A stretch of 64,000 bases of DNA from Methanosarcina sp. MTP4 (lineage in GTDB: Archaea; Halobacteriota; Methanosarcinia; Methanosarcinales; Methanosarcinaceae), in the NCBI RefSeq assembly GCF_000970045.1, contig NZ_CP009505.1, forward strand, positions 1,550,001-1,614,000, read 5' to 3'. Positions 8,805-17,603 of this stretch are shown piece after piece (the stretch's first letter is position 1; each line of letters begins with the position of its first letter). The position numbers were made by a program, and so were the translations under genes. Below the pieces are notes generated by a model. It saw only the letters and a list, made by a program, of their open reading frames with translations. It was not told where the DNA came from and did no database searches.

Positions 8805-8892
8805 TATGGAAAAGCCGGTCAGCAAGCTGACCGGTGAGAACGCCGGTACCTACAAAACAAATCGAAAAAAGGTTGTCTGGAATAGATGAACA
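8805..8892 (+). repeat. dispersed hairpin repeat, copy C
   Basis: TATGGAAAAG, then a perfect 9-bp stem CCGGTCAGC / GCTGACCGG (8815-8834), then TGAGAACGCCGGTACCT, CGAAAAAAGG and TGGAATAGATGA. Copy A has the same flanks with a stem tip changed on both sides. A 26-codon frame from the ATG at 8807 to the TGA at 8887 exists but is not matched in copies A or B, so I treat this as a repeat, not a gene. The surrounding 8420-8994 gap otherwise shows only short repeats. Confidence 0.7.
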
Positions 8893-8917
8893 GGATAATT
8901 ACAGCTACCCTGTCCGG

Positions 8918-8984
8918 GTTGATTTAGATCGGTTTTCTACAAAGCCTAATTTCGAGTTGATTTAGATTGGTTTTCTACGAAGCC
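8918..8984. repeat. 29-bp direct repeat pair
   Basis: GTTGATTTAGAT-(C/T)-GGTTTTCTAC-(A/G)-AAGCC occurs at 8918-8946 and again at 8956-8984 with two differences in 29 bases. A related scrap (TTCTACAAAGCC) lies at 7497-7508, and an inverted TTGATTTAGATG sits at 7458-7469. These fragments bracket the RHS remnant and fxsA and look like debris of one repeated element. Confidence 0.65.
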
Positions 8985-8994
8985 GTTTGATTAT

Positions 8995-9798
8995 TTAAAT
9001 CAGGGCAAAAGCCCTCAGGTATATCAGCATGCTGACGCCGATTAGCAGAACCCCCACATAAAGCCTCATTCCCTGCGGCGAGAACCTTCTTGCAACAGCC
9101 GGGCCCATCTGCCCTCCCAGGACCACTCCCGGAGCTACCCAGAGCATCGTATCAAAGATAAGTACCTTCTGTTCTATCAGGACAGGAATAAAGTCCGGGG
9201 TCAAGCGGAAGAGGAGGGCAATAATGTTCACAACAAAGATTATGGGGACCGTGGAACCCACAGCTTCCGCAGGAGACCTGATTTCTTTATGCTCCAGGAT
9301 GCAGGGGGTTATCAGCTTTCCAAGCCCGGTTGCGATGAGCCCTTTCAAAAAGCCGGCAACAGCAGCGCGTTTCCAGCATATATTATCACGGGTTACGAAT
9401 TCTTCCGGGACTTTTCCCCTCCTGTAAAGCCAGTAGCGGTATATGAGGTAGCTCCCGTATCCCAGGATGAAACTTGCAAAGAGGAGCAGAAGTAGTCCAA
9501 CGGGGGCAAATGGAACCAGCAGGGCTCCTACAATAGCTGCCGGGATCGTGATTTTCAGGTACTCTTTCACTATGTACCAGTTAACGGTTTCCTGTTTCAG
9601 GTTCCTGAGCACACCGGAACCGAACCCGAAGATCATGGTCAAAAGCCCGAGCCAGAAAGCCGTTTTCGTATCAAATCCAAGCCATATGATGTAGACCGGA
9701 ATCCAGAAATTCGTGCCCGAAATGCCTGCGGACATAGCAAGGATTGCAATAATGACGGCTACGGGAAAGAGAAAGGAGTAGGTCAGGCAGTCAGGCAT
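8995..9798 (-). CDS. TauE/SafE-family anion exporter (YfcA-like)
   Basis: A 267-residue membrane protein with about eight hydrophobic helices in two halves: VAVIIAILAMSAGISGTNFW opens the first, GFLKGLIATGLGKLITPCIL the second. This two-half layout with a Gly-rich turn in each half is that of the TauE/SafE/YfcA family, which moves sulfite, sulfoacetate or other organosulfur anions across the membrane. The substrate cannot be read from the sequence. No sulfonate genes are next to it. It reads away from the racemase gene. Confidence 0.87.
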   Translation of the reverse strand: MPDCLTYSFLFPVAVIIAILAMSAGISGTNFWIPVYIIWLGFDTKTAFWLGLLTMIFGFGSGVLRNLKQETVNWYIVKEYLKITIPAAIVGALLVPFAPVGLLLLLFASFILGYGSYLIYRYWLYRRGKVPEEFVTRDNICWKRAAVAGFLKGLIATGLGKLITPCILEHKEIRSPAEAVGSTVPIIFVVNIIALLFRLTPDFIPVLIEQKVLIFDTMLWVAPGVVLGGQMGPAVARRFSPQGMRLYVGVLLIGVSMLIYLRAFALI

Positions 9799-9944
9799 TG
9801 TAATCGTTTTCTCCTGTGAATATGTAGGATCTTTTTATTCTGCAAACGTGTTAGCTTTGAGATGTCTTAGTTTTGAGGCGTTTTGGATTTGAGAGGTTTT
9901 AGTTTTGAGACGTCTTGTATGTGAAAAGTGCTGGATGTGAAAAG

Positions 9945-10066
9945 TGTAGATATGAAACGTGTAGATATGAAACGTGTCAGACATGAAACGTGTTAGACAC
10001 GAAACGTGTTAGACATGAAACGTGTTAGACATGAAACGTGTTAGACATGAAACGTGTTAGACATGA
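9945..10066. repeat. 16-bp tandem repeat, about seven copies
   Basis: The unit GACATGAAACGTGTTA repeats tandemly, perfect at the right end and degenerating leftwards through GATATGAAACGTGTA. It lies between the divergent exporter and racemase genes. Upstream (9850-9945) are looser relatives such as GAGACGTCTTG. No gene is present in the array. Confidence 0.85.
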
Positions 10067-10136
10067 TACTTTAATTAATTAAAAGTGTTTTATTGTATCG
10101 AATATATCGAAAACAGGGTTTATTTGAGGTTTTTGC

Positions 10137-10829
10137 ATGAAAACGATAGGAATGATCGGCGGGATGAGCTGGGAATCTTCCCTCGAATATTATAGGCTTG
10201 TTAATGAGGCGGTAAAGGAGAGAATGGGCGGGCTGCATTCCGCAAAGTGCGTCCTCTACTCGGTTGATTTCGGGGAAATCGAAAAAATGCTGGTCATCGG
10301 GGACTGGGAAGGGCTTGAAGCCTGCCTGGGAGAGGCTGCCCTGGAACTGAAAGAGGCGGGAGCGGATTTCCTAATGATCTGCACGAACACCATGCACAAA
10401 CTTGCGGAAAAGGTGGAAGCAAAAGCCGGGCTCCCGTTGTTGCACATTGCTGATGCGGCTGCCGGGGAGATCCAGGCGGCAGGGCTGGAAAAAGTAGGGC
10501 TTCTGGGTACGAAGTTTACCATGGAGGAAGCTTTTTACAGGGAGCGGCTCGAAGAGAAGTTCGGAATTAAGGTGCTTATTCCTGAGGCAGGGGATCGGGA
10601 ATTCGTGAACAGCGTGATTTTCAATGAACTGTGTCTGGGTGTTATAAAGGAAGATTCCAGGAAAAAATTCAGGGGAATCATCGGAGACCTTGTTTCAAAA
10701 GGAGCAGAGGGCATCGTCCTCGGGTGTACCGAAATCCCGCTGCTTATCGGGCAGGAGGACGCGGAAGTTCCCGTGTTTGATACGACTAAAATTCATGCGC
10801 TTGCGGCGGTTGAATTTGCTCTGGAGTGA
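10137..10829 (+). CDS. aspartate/glutamate racemase-family amino acid racemase
   Basis: A 230-residue cofactor-independent racemase. MKTIGMIGGMSWESSLEYY is the family N-terminus. The two catalytic cysteines fit MICTNTMHK (residues about 80-88) and VLGCTEIPLL (about 192-201), one in each half of the pseudo-symmetric fold. Members interconvert L- and D-aspartate or related acids. Length is normal for the family. It stands alone; D-amino-acid use in this organism cannot be inferred from neighbours. Confidence 0.93.
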   Translation: MKTIGMIGGMSWESSLEYYRLVNEAVKERMGGLHSAKCVLYSVDFGEIEKMLVIGDWEGLEACLGEAALELKEAGADFLMICTNTMHKLAEKVEAKAGLPLLHIADAAAGEIQAAGLEKVGLLGTKFTMEEAFYRERLEEKFGIKVLIPEAGDREFVNSVIFNELCLGVIKEDSRKKFRGIIGDLVSKGAEGIVLGCTEIPLLIGQEDAEVPVFDTTKIHALAAVEFALE

Positions 10830-11128
10830 GCTTTTGGAGGGTTTGCCTGATTTTTTGAATGGCTCCTCATATTCTCATTCTTAATTTCCCTAATTTCTCA
10901 AATTCTAAACTTTTTTAACTTGTGTTGTGAGTATTTGTATTATAAAAAAGTATTTATTATCCAAACAGTAAATGATTAGTGGGTAAGACAAAACTGTTCC
11001 GGGAGCCTTTTTGGGAAATATAACCTTGAAGGAACCTGTTTTGGGAATAGAACTTTATCGGGATTGTTTTTGGAAATGCTATTTTTTCCGATAGAAACTT
11101 TTCCGGATTTTTGGGAGATTTGATTTTT

Positions 11129-12304
11129 ATGGACCTGGATGCACTCAACAAACTTGTCTTTGATGTCGTGGAGATTGTCAGGAAGGATGAAAATGGGCTG
11201 GACCTCGGGGTTGATTTTGCTCTTGACTTTTCAAGGGAAAATGCGATTTCAGCCGATTGCCTTCTGGAACTTGCAAAGATCTGCGATTCCAGGGGCATGT
11301 TCAGGGAAGAGTATGTTTTCCTGAAAGCCTGTGCAGGCCTGGCAACCGGGAAGGTGCGGGTTGAGGCTCATTTCCTTTCCGGGGTGATCGCTTACTTCAT
11401 AGGGTTCAAGGAAAAAGCTCTTGAGGAGTTTAGGGAGGTGCTCAGGCTTGACCCGGAGCATGTAAATGCCCTTTGCAATAAGGGAATCGTCCTTGCAGAC
11501 TTCGGAAACCGGGTTGAAGCCGAAAAGCTGTACAAACTGGCTCTGGAACTTGATCCCGGGAATGTCAGCACCCACTGCAACTACGGAAATCTTTTTTATG
11601 AACTCGGGGAACTGGAAAAAGCGGAATACGAATTTGAAAAGGTACTCGAACTGGACCCCGGGCATGCAAACGCCCGCTGCAACTATGCAAACCTTCTGGA
11701 AGAACTCGGGAGAAAGGAGGAGGCAGAAGCCCAGTTTGAAAATGTGCTTGAAAAAGTTCCTGAGCATGTGGCAGCTAACTACAATTATGCCAACTTCCTG
11801 AAGCAGGAAGGGAGGTTCGGGGAAGCCGAATATCATTATAGGGAAGTGTTGAAAGTAAGCCCGGGTCATTTAAATGCCCTCTGCAACTACGGGAACCTGC
11901 TTTCGGAATCCGGCAGGCTTGATGAGGCTGAAACCCAGTACAGGCTGGTGCTCAGGCTTGACCCCGGGGATGTGGATACCCGCGCTAACTACGGTCAGCT
12001 CCTTTTCGAGTTTGGGCGCTACAGGGAAGCTGAGTTCCAGTACAGGGAAGTCCTTGAAACGGACCCGTTCCATGTGCCCACTCTCTGCAATTACGGAAAC
12101 CTGTTTAAAAGGCTCGGAATGCTCAGGAAAGCTGAAGACAAATACCGGGAAGCCCTGGAACATGATCCCAAAGACATTAAGACCTGCTATAATTACAGCA
12201 TGCTCCTCTTCAAACTCGAAAGGGTTGAAGAAGCAAAGGAACACTATCTGAAGGCTGTTTCCACAAAGGATTTTCTTTCGGAACTTCCAACCTTTATGCT
12301 TTAA
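11129..12304 (+). CDS. TPR protein 1 of a four-member paralogous cluster
   Basis: 391 residues. An N-terminal domain (residues 1-90, MDLDALNKLVFDVV, LDFSRENAISADCLLELAKI, EEYVFLKACAGLATGKV) is shared with the three paralogues. It is followed by nine tetratricopeptide repeats of exactly 34 residues with the consensus CNYGNLLxELGRxEEAExxYRxVLxLDPGH. There is no signal peptide or membrane segment, so it should be a cytoplasmic protein-binding scaffold. I start at the ATG at 11129 because it aligns with the paralogues' starts and follows TTGGGAG. The very regular repeats suggest recent internal duplication or strong structural constraint. Confidence 0.92.
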   Translation: MDLDALNKLVFDVVEIVRKDENGLDLGVDFALDFSRENAISADCLLELAKICDSRGMFREEYVFLKACAGLATGKVRVEAHFLSGVIAYFIGFKEKALEEFREVLRLDPEHVNALCNKGIVLADFGNRVEAEKLYKLALELDPGNVSTHCNYGNLFYELGELEKAEYEFEKVLELDPGHANARCNYANLLEELGRKEEAEAQFENVLEKVPEHVAANYNYANFLKQEGRFGEAEYHYREVLKVSPGHLNALCNYGNLLSESGRLDEAETQYRLVLRLDPGDVDTRANYGQLLFEFGRYREAEFQYREVLETDPFHVPTLCNYGNLFKRLGMLRKAEDKYREALEHDPKDIKTCYNYSMLLFKLERVEEAKEHYLKAVSTKDFLSELPTFML

Positions 12305-12543
12305 TTCCGGCTAATCCGATAGGTTTCGTTTAATTCGGTAATTTCTGGTTAATCCGGTAATTTTCGGTTAATTCAGTCAATTCTTTTTAATTCAGGAATT
12401 TCCGGTTAATCCGGCAGAACTCTTCTTTTCTATTTTTTTTCTACTTTTCCCTTTATATTAAAAATATTTGGATATTTGTCAGAACTATATAAATAATTAT
12501 TTATAGATGGCAGGGAAACTTATTTTTGAGAGGTGCATCACCG

Positions 12544-13728
12544 ATGGACTATTCTAGAGTTGATGAACTCGTATCTGCTGTGATTGCAAAGATAGGGCCG
12601 GACCGTGAATCCCTTGATTCAGCTCTGGATTTTACCCTCGATTTTGCTGCCACGAACGCTGTACATCCCCAAATGTTGCTGGAGCTGGCTGCGGTCTGCG
12701 AACAGCAGGGTATGTACCGGGAAGAGTATGTGTTTGCAAAAGCCTGTTCCAGGCTTGGGTCCGGAAAAACCCGGGAAAATGCCTTTTTTATCACGGGTGT
12801 GATGGCCTATCTTATGGGTTACTTTGAGGAAGCCGAATACTGCTACCGGCTTGTCCTGGAAGAAAACCCGGTGCATACTGCTACCCTCTGTAATTACGGG
12901 TCCCTCCTGACTGACCTTGAACGCTTTGAAGATGCGGAATGCTTGTACCGGAATGCGCTCGCAAACGATCCCGGCCACGCCAGTTCCCGCTGCAACTATG
13001 CTTTTCTCCTTGCCGAAATAGGAAGGCTCGAGGAAGCTGAAGAACAATACCTGCTTGCCCTTGCCTCCGATCCTGAGCATGTGGGAGCCCGCTCCAACTA
13101 CTCTAACCTGCTCTCCGACCTGGGCCGAAACGATGAGGCGGAAAAAGAATACCTTGCCACCCTTGAACTTGACCCGGAGCATGTGGGCACCCGCTACAAC
13201 TACGGGATTTTCCTTTCTGCTCTCGGAAGGCTCGAGGAAGCCGAAGTCCAGTACAGCGAAGTGCTGTCCCTGAACCCCCGGCACATCCATGCCCTCTGCA
13301 ACTACGGGAACCTCCTCTCGCGGCAGGGCAGGGTTTCCGAAGCTGAGACCCAGTACCGGAAAGCCCTTAAACTGGTTCCCGAAGATGCCGACCTCCACTG
13401 CAACTATGCCCTGCTCCTGCTGGACTGCGGGCGCAGTACCGAAGCTGAAAAAGAGTTCCTAAAATCCCTCTCCCTGGATTCCATGAGGGCACCCCCTCAC
13501 TACAATTACGGGCGCCTGCTCGCGAAGAAAGGGCGAGTGGAAGAAGCCGAAGCCCAGTATATGGAAGCTCTTGTTCTGGACCCCGAGCATACCGGGACCC
13601 ATTACAGCTATGGCTCCCTTCTGAAAAAACTGGGGCGAACGGAAGAAGCAAAACAGCACTACGTCCTGGCCCTGAAGGAGAACTATTCTCTTGAGAGTGA
13701 GGACTGCCAGTGGGTTTTCTTCGATTGA
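12544..13728 (+). CDS. TPR protein 2 of the paralogous cluster
   Basis: 394 residues, same plan as its neighbour: N-terminal domain (MDYSRVDELVSAVIAKIG, LDFAATNAVHPQMLLELAAV, EEYVFAKACSRLGSGK), then nine 34-residue TPRs (CNYGSLL, CNYAFLL, YNYGIFL and so on). GAGGTG lies nine bases before the ATG at 12544. A TATA-like ACTATATAAATAATTATTT stands about 50 bp upstream, so it probably has its own promoter even though it follows TPR 1 by 240 bp of AT-rich sequence with a repeated GGTTAATCCGG motif. A cytoplasmic scaffold role is inferred from the TPRs. Confidence 0.92.
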   Translation: MDYSRVDELVSAVIAKIGPDRESLDSALDFTLDFAATNAVHPQMLLELAAVCEQQGMYREEYVFAKACSRLGSGKTRENAFFITGVMAYLMGYFEEAEYCYRLVLEENPVHTATLCNYGSLLTDLERFEDAECLYRNALANDPGHASSRCNYAFLLAEIGRLEEAEEQYLLALASDPEHVGARSNYSNLLSDLGRNDEAEKEYLATLELDPEHVGTRYNYGIFLSALGRLEEAEVQYSEVLSLNPRHIHALCNYGNLLSRQGRVSEAETQYRKALKLVPEDADLHCNYALLLLDCGRSTEAEKEFLKSLSLDSMRAPPHYNYGRLLAKKGRVEEAEAQYMEALVLDPEHTGTHYSYGSLLKKLGRTEEAKQHYVLALKENYSLESEDCQWVFFD

Positions 13729-13747
13729 GTTCGGGATGGCTTATTTC

Positions 13748-13880
13748 AATCTTTTTTTTCTTTTGTTTTTTCTTTTGTTTTTCCTTTTGTTTTTTCTTTC
13801 GTTTTTATCCTTCTGTTCTTCCCTTCTGTTCTTCCCTTCTGTTCTTCCCTTCTGTTCTTCTCTTCTATTCTTCCCTTCCG
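13748..13880. repeat. T-rich simple-sequence tract
   Basis: Runs of TTTTCTTTTG, then TTCTGTTCTTCCC repeated four times, just downstream of TPR protein 2. It could act as an archaeal terminator, which uses T-rich tracts, but its length goes far beyond that need. The remaining 13881-14272 is AT-rich with a duplicated CCCTACCAAC at 14214-14232 and shows no gene. Confidence 0.7.
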
Positions 13881-14272
13881 TTAATCCCATTGTTCATTAT
13901 TAATCATTATAATTTTTTTCATTGATGGAAAGTGCCTGGTTTTGGGATTTTGCTTTCTTTATTTCAATCGGAGCACCTTCCCTAAGAATACTCTTTTGAC
14001 TCTCGGGTATTTTCTTCATTGATATTTTTTCCGACAATTTCAAGATCAGTAGCTTGGTTTTTTCAATTTCGTTAACTGTTTTATATTGAGGAACAAAGGG
14101 AAAGGATGTTATATTATGGTTATAATCTTATATCTGACACTATAAAATCTATTCAATAACTAACTAATATATTCGAATCTATTTAAAATATATTCGGGAT
14201 GTTTAACTTCCATCCCTACCAACCCTACCAACCCACAAACTTGAACAAAATTCTCTTTCTTGAGGTCGGATA

Positions 14273-15460
14273 ATGGACTTCAACTCGATTGATGAAATTG
14301 TATATTCCGTTGTTGAAAAGATCGGATCGGACCATAGAAACCTTTGCTTTGCGGTTAATTTTGCCCTGGAATTTGTTGAAAAAAAATCTTTCCCCCCTGA
14401 AATTTTGCTTGACCTTGCAGATGCCTGCAAAAAGCAGAAGATGCCCCTTGAAGAATATGTATTCGCAAAAGCCTGCTCGAGGCTGGCTTCCGGAAAGCTC
14501 CGGGAAGATGCCTCTTTTGCTGTAGGTAATGCGGCTCACTTCCTGGGTTTACCCTGCGAGGCCGAAGCGAACTATATGGAAGCTCTCACAAAAAACCCTG
14601 AAAATGCGGACGTCAGGTCGGCATATGGGGACCTGCTCATGGAACTCTGGCGGATCGCCGAAGCTGAAAATGAGTATCAGGCTGCGCTTTCATTTGACTC
14701 AGGGCATGTGAAGGCAAATTCAGGATATGCATGTCTTTTAGCGCAAATGGGGCGGGTAAGTGAAGCCGAAGAGTGCTATTCCCGGGCACTTTCTTCCTGT
14801 CCGGACTATGTCCCGGCAAGAGGAGGGTATGCAAACCTGCTCTTTGAGCTGGGGCGTATCCGGGAAGCCGAAGAGGAATACAGGGCCGCACTCAACCTGG
14901 ACCCCGAAAACCCTGTGCTGCACCACAACTACGGGTCGCTACTCTCTTTCCTGGGACGCGCTTCCGAAGCGGAGGATGAGTACAGGAAGGCTATTGACCT
15001 GAACCCGAGTCACAGGAGGAGCCGGTTTCATTACGGCAACCTCCTTGCCCGGGAAGGCAGGGTGTCCGAAGCCGAAGAACAGTACATCGAAGCCCTTGCT
15101 CTGGATGAAAATGATGCAAAGACCCACTGTAATTACGCAAACCTCCTTTCCCGTTTCGGGCGGAGGTACGAGGCTGAAATGGAATACAAAAAGGCCCTCG
15201 ATCTGGATCCCGAAAGTGCCGAAGGGCACTACAGCTACGGGAACCTCCTTACCGAGATCAGTCGCTTTGTCGAGGCCGAAGAAGAGTACATTAAGGCCCT
15301 TGGCCTGAACCCCTATTACCCCCCCTTCCATTACAGCTACGGCTTGCTTCTCAGAAAAATGGGTAAGTTCGATGAAGCGAAAAAACAGTATAATAAAGCT
15401 ATGCAGCTCGACCCGGATATCATGGACAAAATGCTGGAACCCTGGATTATCCTCGACTGA
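14273..15460 (+). CDS. TPR protein 3 of the paralogous cluster
   Basis: 395 residues with the shared N-terminal domain (MDFNSIDEIVYSVVEKIG, EFVEKKSFPPEILLDLADA, EEYVFAKACSRLASGKL) and nine 34-residue TPRs. GAGGTC lies six bases before the ATG at 14273. Divergence from the other copies is greater in repeats 1-3 (SAYGDLL, SGYACLL) than in later ones. It converges on the protein phosphatase gene, 200 bp away. It probably binds partner proteins through the concave TPR face; no enzymatic domain is fused. Confidence 0.92.
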   Translation: MDFNSIDEIVYSVVEKIGSDHRNLCFAVNFALEFVEKKSFPPEILLDLADACKKQKMPLEEYVFAKACSRLASGKLREDASFAVGNAAHFLGLPCEAEANYMEALTKNPENADVRSAYGDLLMELWRIAEAENEYQAALSFDSGHVKANSGYACLLAQMGRVSEAEECYSRALSSCPDYVPARGGYANLLFELGRIREAEEEYRAALNLDPENPVLHHNYGSLLSFLGRASEAEDEYRKAIDLNPSHRRSRFHYGNLLAREGRVSEAEEQYIEALALDENDAKTHCNYANLLSRFGRRYEAEMEYKKALDLDPESAEGHYSYGNLLTEISRFVEAEEEYIKALGLNPYYPPFHYSYGLLLRKMGKFDEAKKQYNKAMQLDPDIMDKMLEPWIILD

Positions 15461-15662
15461 GAATGTTTAACCGGCGAGGTTTGAATGGCAAGGTTTGAAT
15501 GGCAAGGTATGACTGAAATATTCTGCCTGAGATGTGCTTTCAGATGCTTTGCAGCTTCTTCAGGATGCTTTCCAGATTCTTCCAGGCACCTTCCAGATTC
15601 TTCCAGGCACCTTCCAGGTTCTTCATTTAAAGGCAGGGATATCAAAAGTTTAATAAAAATTT

Positions 15663-16604
15663 TCACAGGGATTTGAGCAGAGAATACCCCTGTTCTTCGT
15701 TCCGTGTTTCGGTCTTCGTGTTTCCGAATACAAAGAGCTTAAGCTCTTTTTTTCCGGGCTCTCTTTCTCCAGTTTCTTCCTTCTTGACCCCTGTTTTTTC
15801 TATTTTTACTTCTCCGGCCTTTCCGTCCCCGAACAGCGCAAAGGCTCCAGAGTTTCTGAACCCCACATAATCCGGGCAGGAGAAAAGGGAGAGTAGTTTT
15901 CCCCCGAACCACCATTCGTACCCGTCCTTGATGGCGGTGTGGGCTCTGATGACCCGTTTTAAACCGTTAAGCTCCAGAAAGCCGTCTACCAGGTCAGGTC
16001 CGTATTCTTTTACCGTGTCTCCTCTTCTTGAGGCGCTGAGTCCGGGTTTTTCCGAGGGGTCGTTCCAGAGGTAGGGAAAAGCGTTTTCTTTCGTGATCTT
16101 CTCGATCTCCTCTACTCCGGTGATGCCTCCATGTACGCAGAAGGTATGTCCCGAAAGCACGGCTCCCACTGGCATTTCCTTGTATGTCCGGCTGATCCCG
16201 GCCAGGAACAGCGGGTCGAAGCCTATTTCCTCAAAAAAACCGTAGTAGACGTTCATCTCCACCGTTTCGTGGTTCCCGCGCAGCAGGAAAATGTTTTCAG
16301 GGTCTTCAAGTTTTAACCGGAAAAGCCTTACCAGCACTTCCACACCCTGCGGTCCCCTGTCCACGTAATCCCCCAGGAACAGGAGAGTTTTGCAGTCCAT
16401 TTCTTCTCTCATCTTCAAAATGAATTCAAGAGCTTCCAGGTTGCCGTGGATGTCCCCCACGAGCATGACAGGTTCTTCCTCAATCCGGAGCACGCTGGGT
16501 TCTGAATTGAAAATGCGGTTAGCTTCCGGTAGAAGGGCACGAAGGGCTTCTTTTGCGGCAGCTTTATCGATGACATCTTTATTGGGAAATTCTCCTGAAA
16601 GCAC
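15663..16604 (-). CDS. PPP-family serine/threonine protein phosphatase (PP1/PP2A-like)
   Basis: 313 residues with all PPP signatures in order: GDIHGN, GDYVDRG, RGNHE, then HGG (VHGGITG) and a C-terminal His region (RAHTAIKDGYEWWF). These bind the two catalytic metals and phosphate. PP1-like enzymes were characterised biochemically from Methanosarcina, so protein dephosphorylation is a fair call. Start is GTG at 16604 with GGTGAT upstream. The last 45 residues are a Lys/Glu-rich tail outside the catalytic fold. It sits between TPR genes on the opposite strand; eukaryotic PP5 fuses TPR to PPP, so a functional link is a reasonable inference, not shown. Confidence 0.93.
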   Translation of the reverse strand: MLSGEFPNKDVIDKAAAKEALRALLPEANRIFNSEPSVLRIEEEPVMLVGDIHGNLEALEFILKMREEMDCKTLLFLGDYVDRGPQGVEVLVRLFRLKLEDPENIFLLRGNHETVEMNVYYGFFEEIGFDPLFLAGISRTYKEMPVGAVLSGHTFCVHGGITGVEEIEKITKENAFPYLWNDPSEKPGLSASRRGDTVKEYGPDLVDGFLELNGLKRVIRAHTAIKDGYEWWFGGKLLSLFSCPDYVGFRNSGAFALFGDGKAGEVKIEKTGVKKEETGEREPGKKELKLFVFGNTKTETRNEEQGYSLLKSL

Positions 16605-16938
16605 TGGATCACCCCTGAAGAAAAGTGGTCTTAAATCCTCTTTTTTTACGGTTAATTAAGTTTTGAAGTATGGTTAATTATGTTTTGAAGCGCACAGTAA
16701 TTTAATTTTTGCATCGATAAACGTTTCTTCCCGCTTTTTTCAGTAAGCCTTTGCAGGTTTCTACCATTTTTTTGAAAATGCTGTCCCTTTTCTGGTAGAA
16801 GGTATAAACCCGAACCCTGCATATATGAAAGAGCAGGAAATACCGGAAAATGATAAATTTCCGCAAATAAAACCTGAACAGAACTTTAACTAAGATTTAA
16901 GTTCGAATTTAAAAATAAGACTTTTTGGAGTGGGGAAA

Positions 16939-17328
16939 GTGGAACTTGAAATCAACAGGCAGGACCCTGAAAAGATGGACCTTGCCGATGTGGTGCTTGA
17001 GTATGAAGGCCTGGTTTCCGCGATAGCCAGGCTGGAAGCCCGGCGGGAAAAACTCAGGAAACATATTCTGGACATCTGCAGGGAAAAAGCCATTGATTTG
17101 TTGAGGATAGGGAATGTGGAGCTCAGGCGGCAGGCGGCGGAGTGGAAACTCTGGCATATCACGAGTTTGAAGCCCTATCTTGAGAAAAAGGGTCTCTGGG
17201 ATATGGTGGAATCTGTCGACCGAAAGGTGCTGAGTGAACTTCTCGAAAAAGGCTTTCTGGAAGAAAGTGAGCTTAAGGGCATGTATGATGTTGAAACCAG
17301 ATACAGTTTGCATGTTAAAAGGGATTGA
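16939..17328 (+). CDS. small coiled-coil protein of unknown function
   Basis: About 129 residues, not recognised. Residues 12-60 form a likely coiled coil (LEYEGLVSAIARLEARREKL). The rest is charged and helical, with VELRRQAAEWKLWHI and LKPYLEKKGLWDMVESVDRK. The overall plan, a coiled coil followed by a Trp-containing helical region, recalls Gam- or Gp157-like phage proteins only loosely. GGAG stands eight bases before the GTG at 16939; another GTG at 16930 is possible. It lies between the phosphatase and TPR protein 4. Confidence 0.7.
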   Translation: MELEINRQDPEKMDLADVVLEYEGLVSAIARLEARREKLRKHILDICREKAIDLLRIGNVELRRQAAEWKLWHITSLKPYLEKKGLWDMVESVDRKVLSELLEKGFLEESELKGMYDVETRYSLHVKRD

Positions 17329-17333
17329 CTGCG

Positions 17334-17423
17334 GCTAGTGTCGCGTCAACAGTAAAATGTCGTATGAAATAAGTCACAACTATCCAGAATTGTTCAATCC
17401 TTAAGGATTGACGCGACACTAGC
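17334..17423. mobile_element. 90-bp MITE-like element
   Basis: A perfect 16-bp inverted repeat, GCTAGTGTCGCGTCAA (17334-17349) and TTGACGCGACACTAGC (17408-17423), encloses 58 bp. CTAG at both outer ends could be a 4-bp target duplication, leaving TGTCGCGTCAA as the terminal repeat. Just inside the right end is CAATCC-TTAA-GGATTG, a second palindrome. It has no coding capacity, so it would depend on a transposase elsewhere. It lies 6 bp after the stop codon of the coiled-coil gene. Confidence 0.75.
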
Positions 17424-17603
17424 TGCCTGAATCTGTGTTAACTGCCCGAAGCTGTGTTAAAAGGAACTGATTAAAATGGCTTGAATTTTATTCGGTGTAA
17501 TTTAATAAGGCTAATTATTTATAGAGAGTCGAATAAACTTACTTTAAAGGGAAATTTCCTGAGGTTTTTCCCGGGAGTTTTATCCCCTGGAGGTTTTTTC
17601 GGC

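Noticed and set aside
8807-8889. A 26-codon frame starting MEKPVSKLTGENAG within hairpin repeat copy C
   Set aside because: Copies A and B do not keep this frame, so the repeat is conserved as nucleic acid and not as protein.
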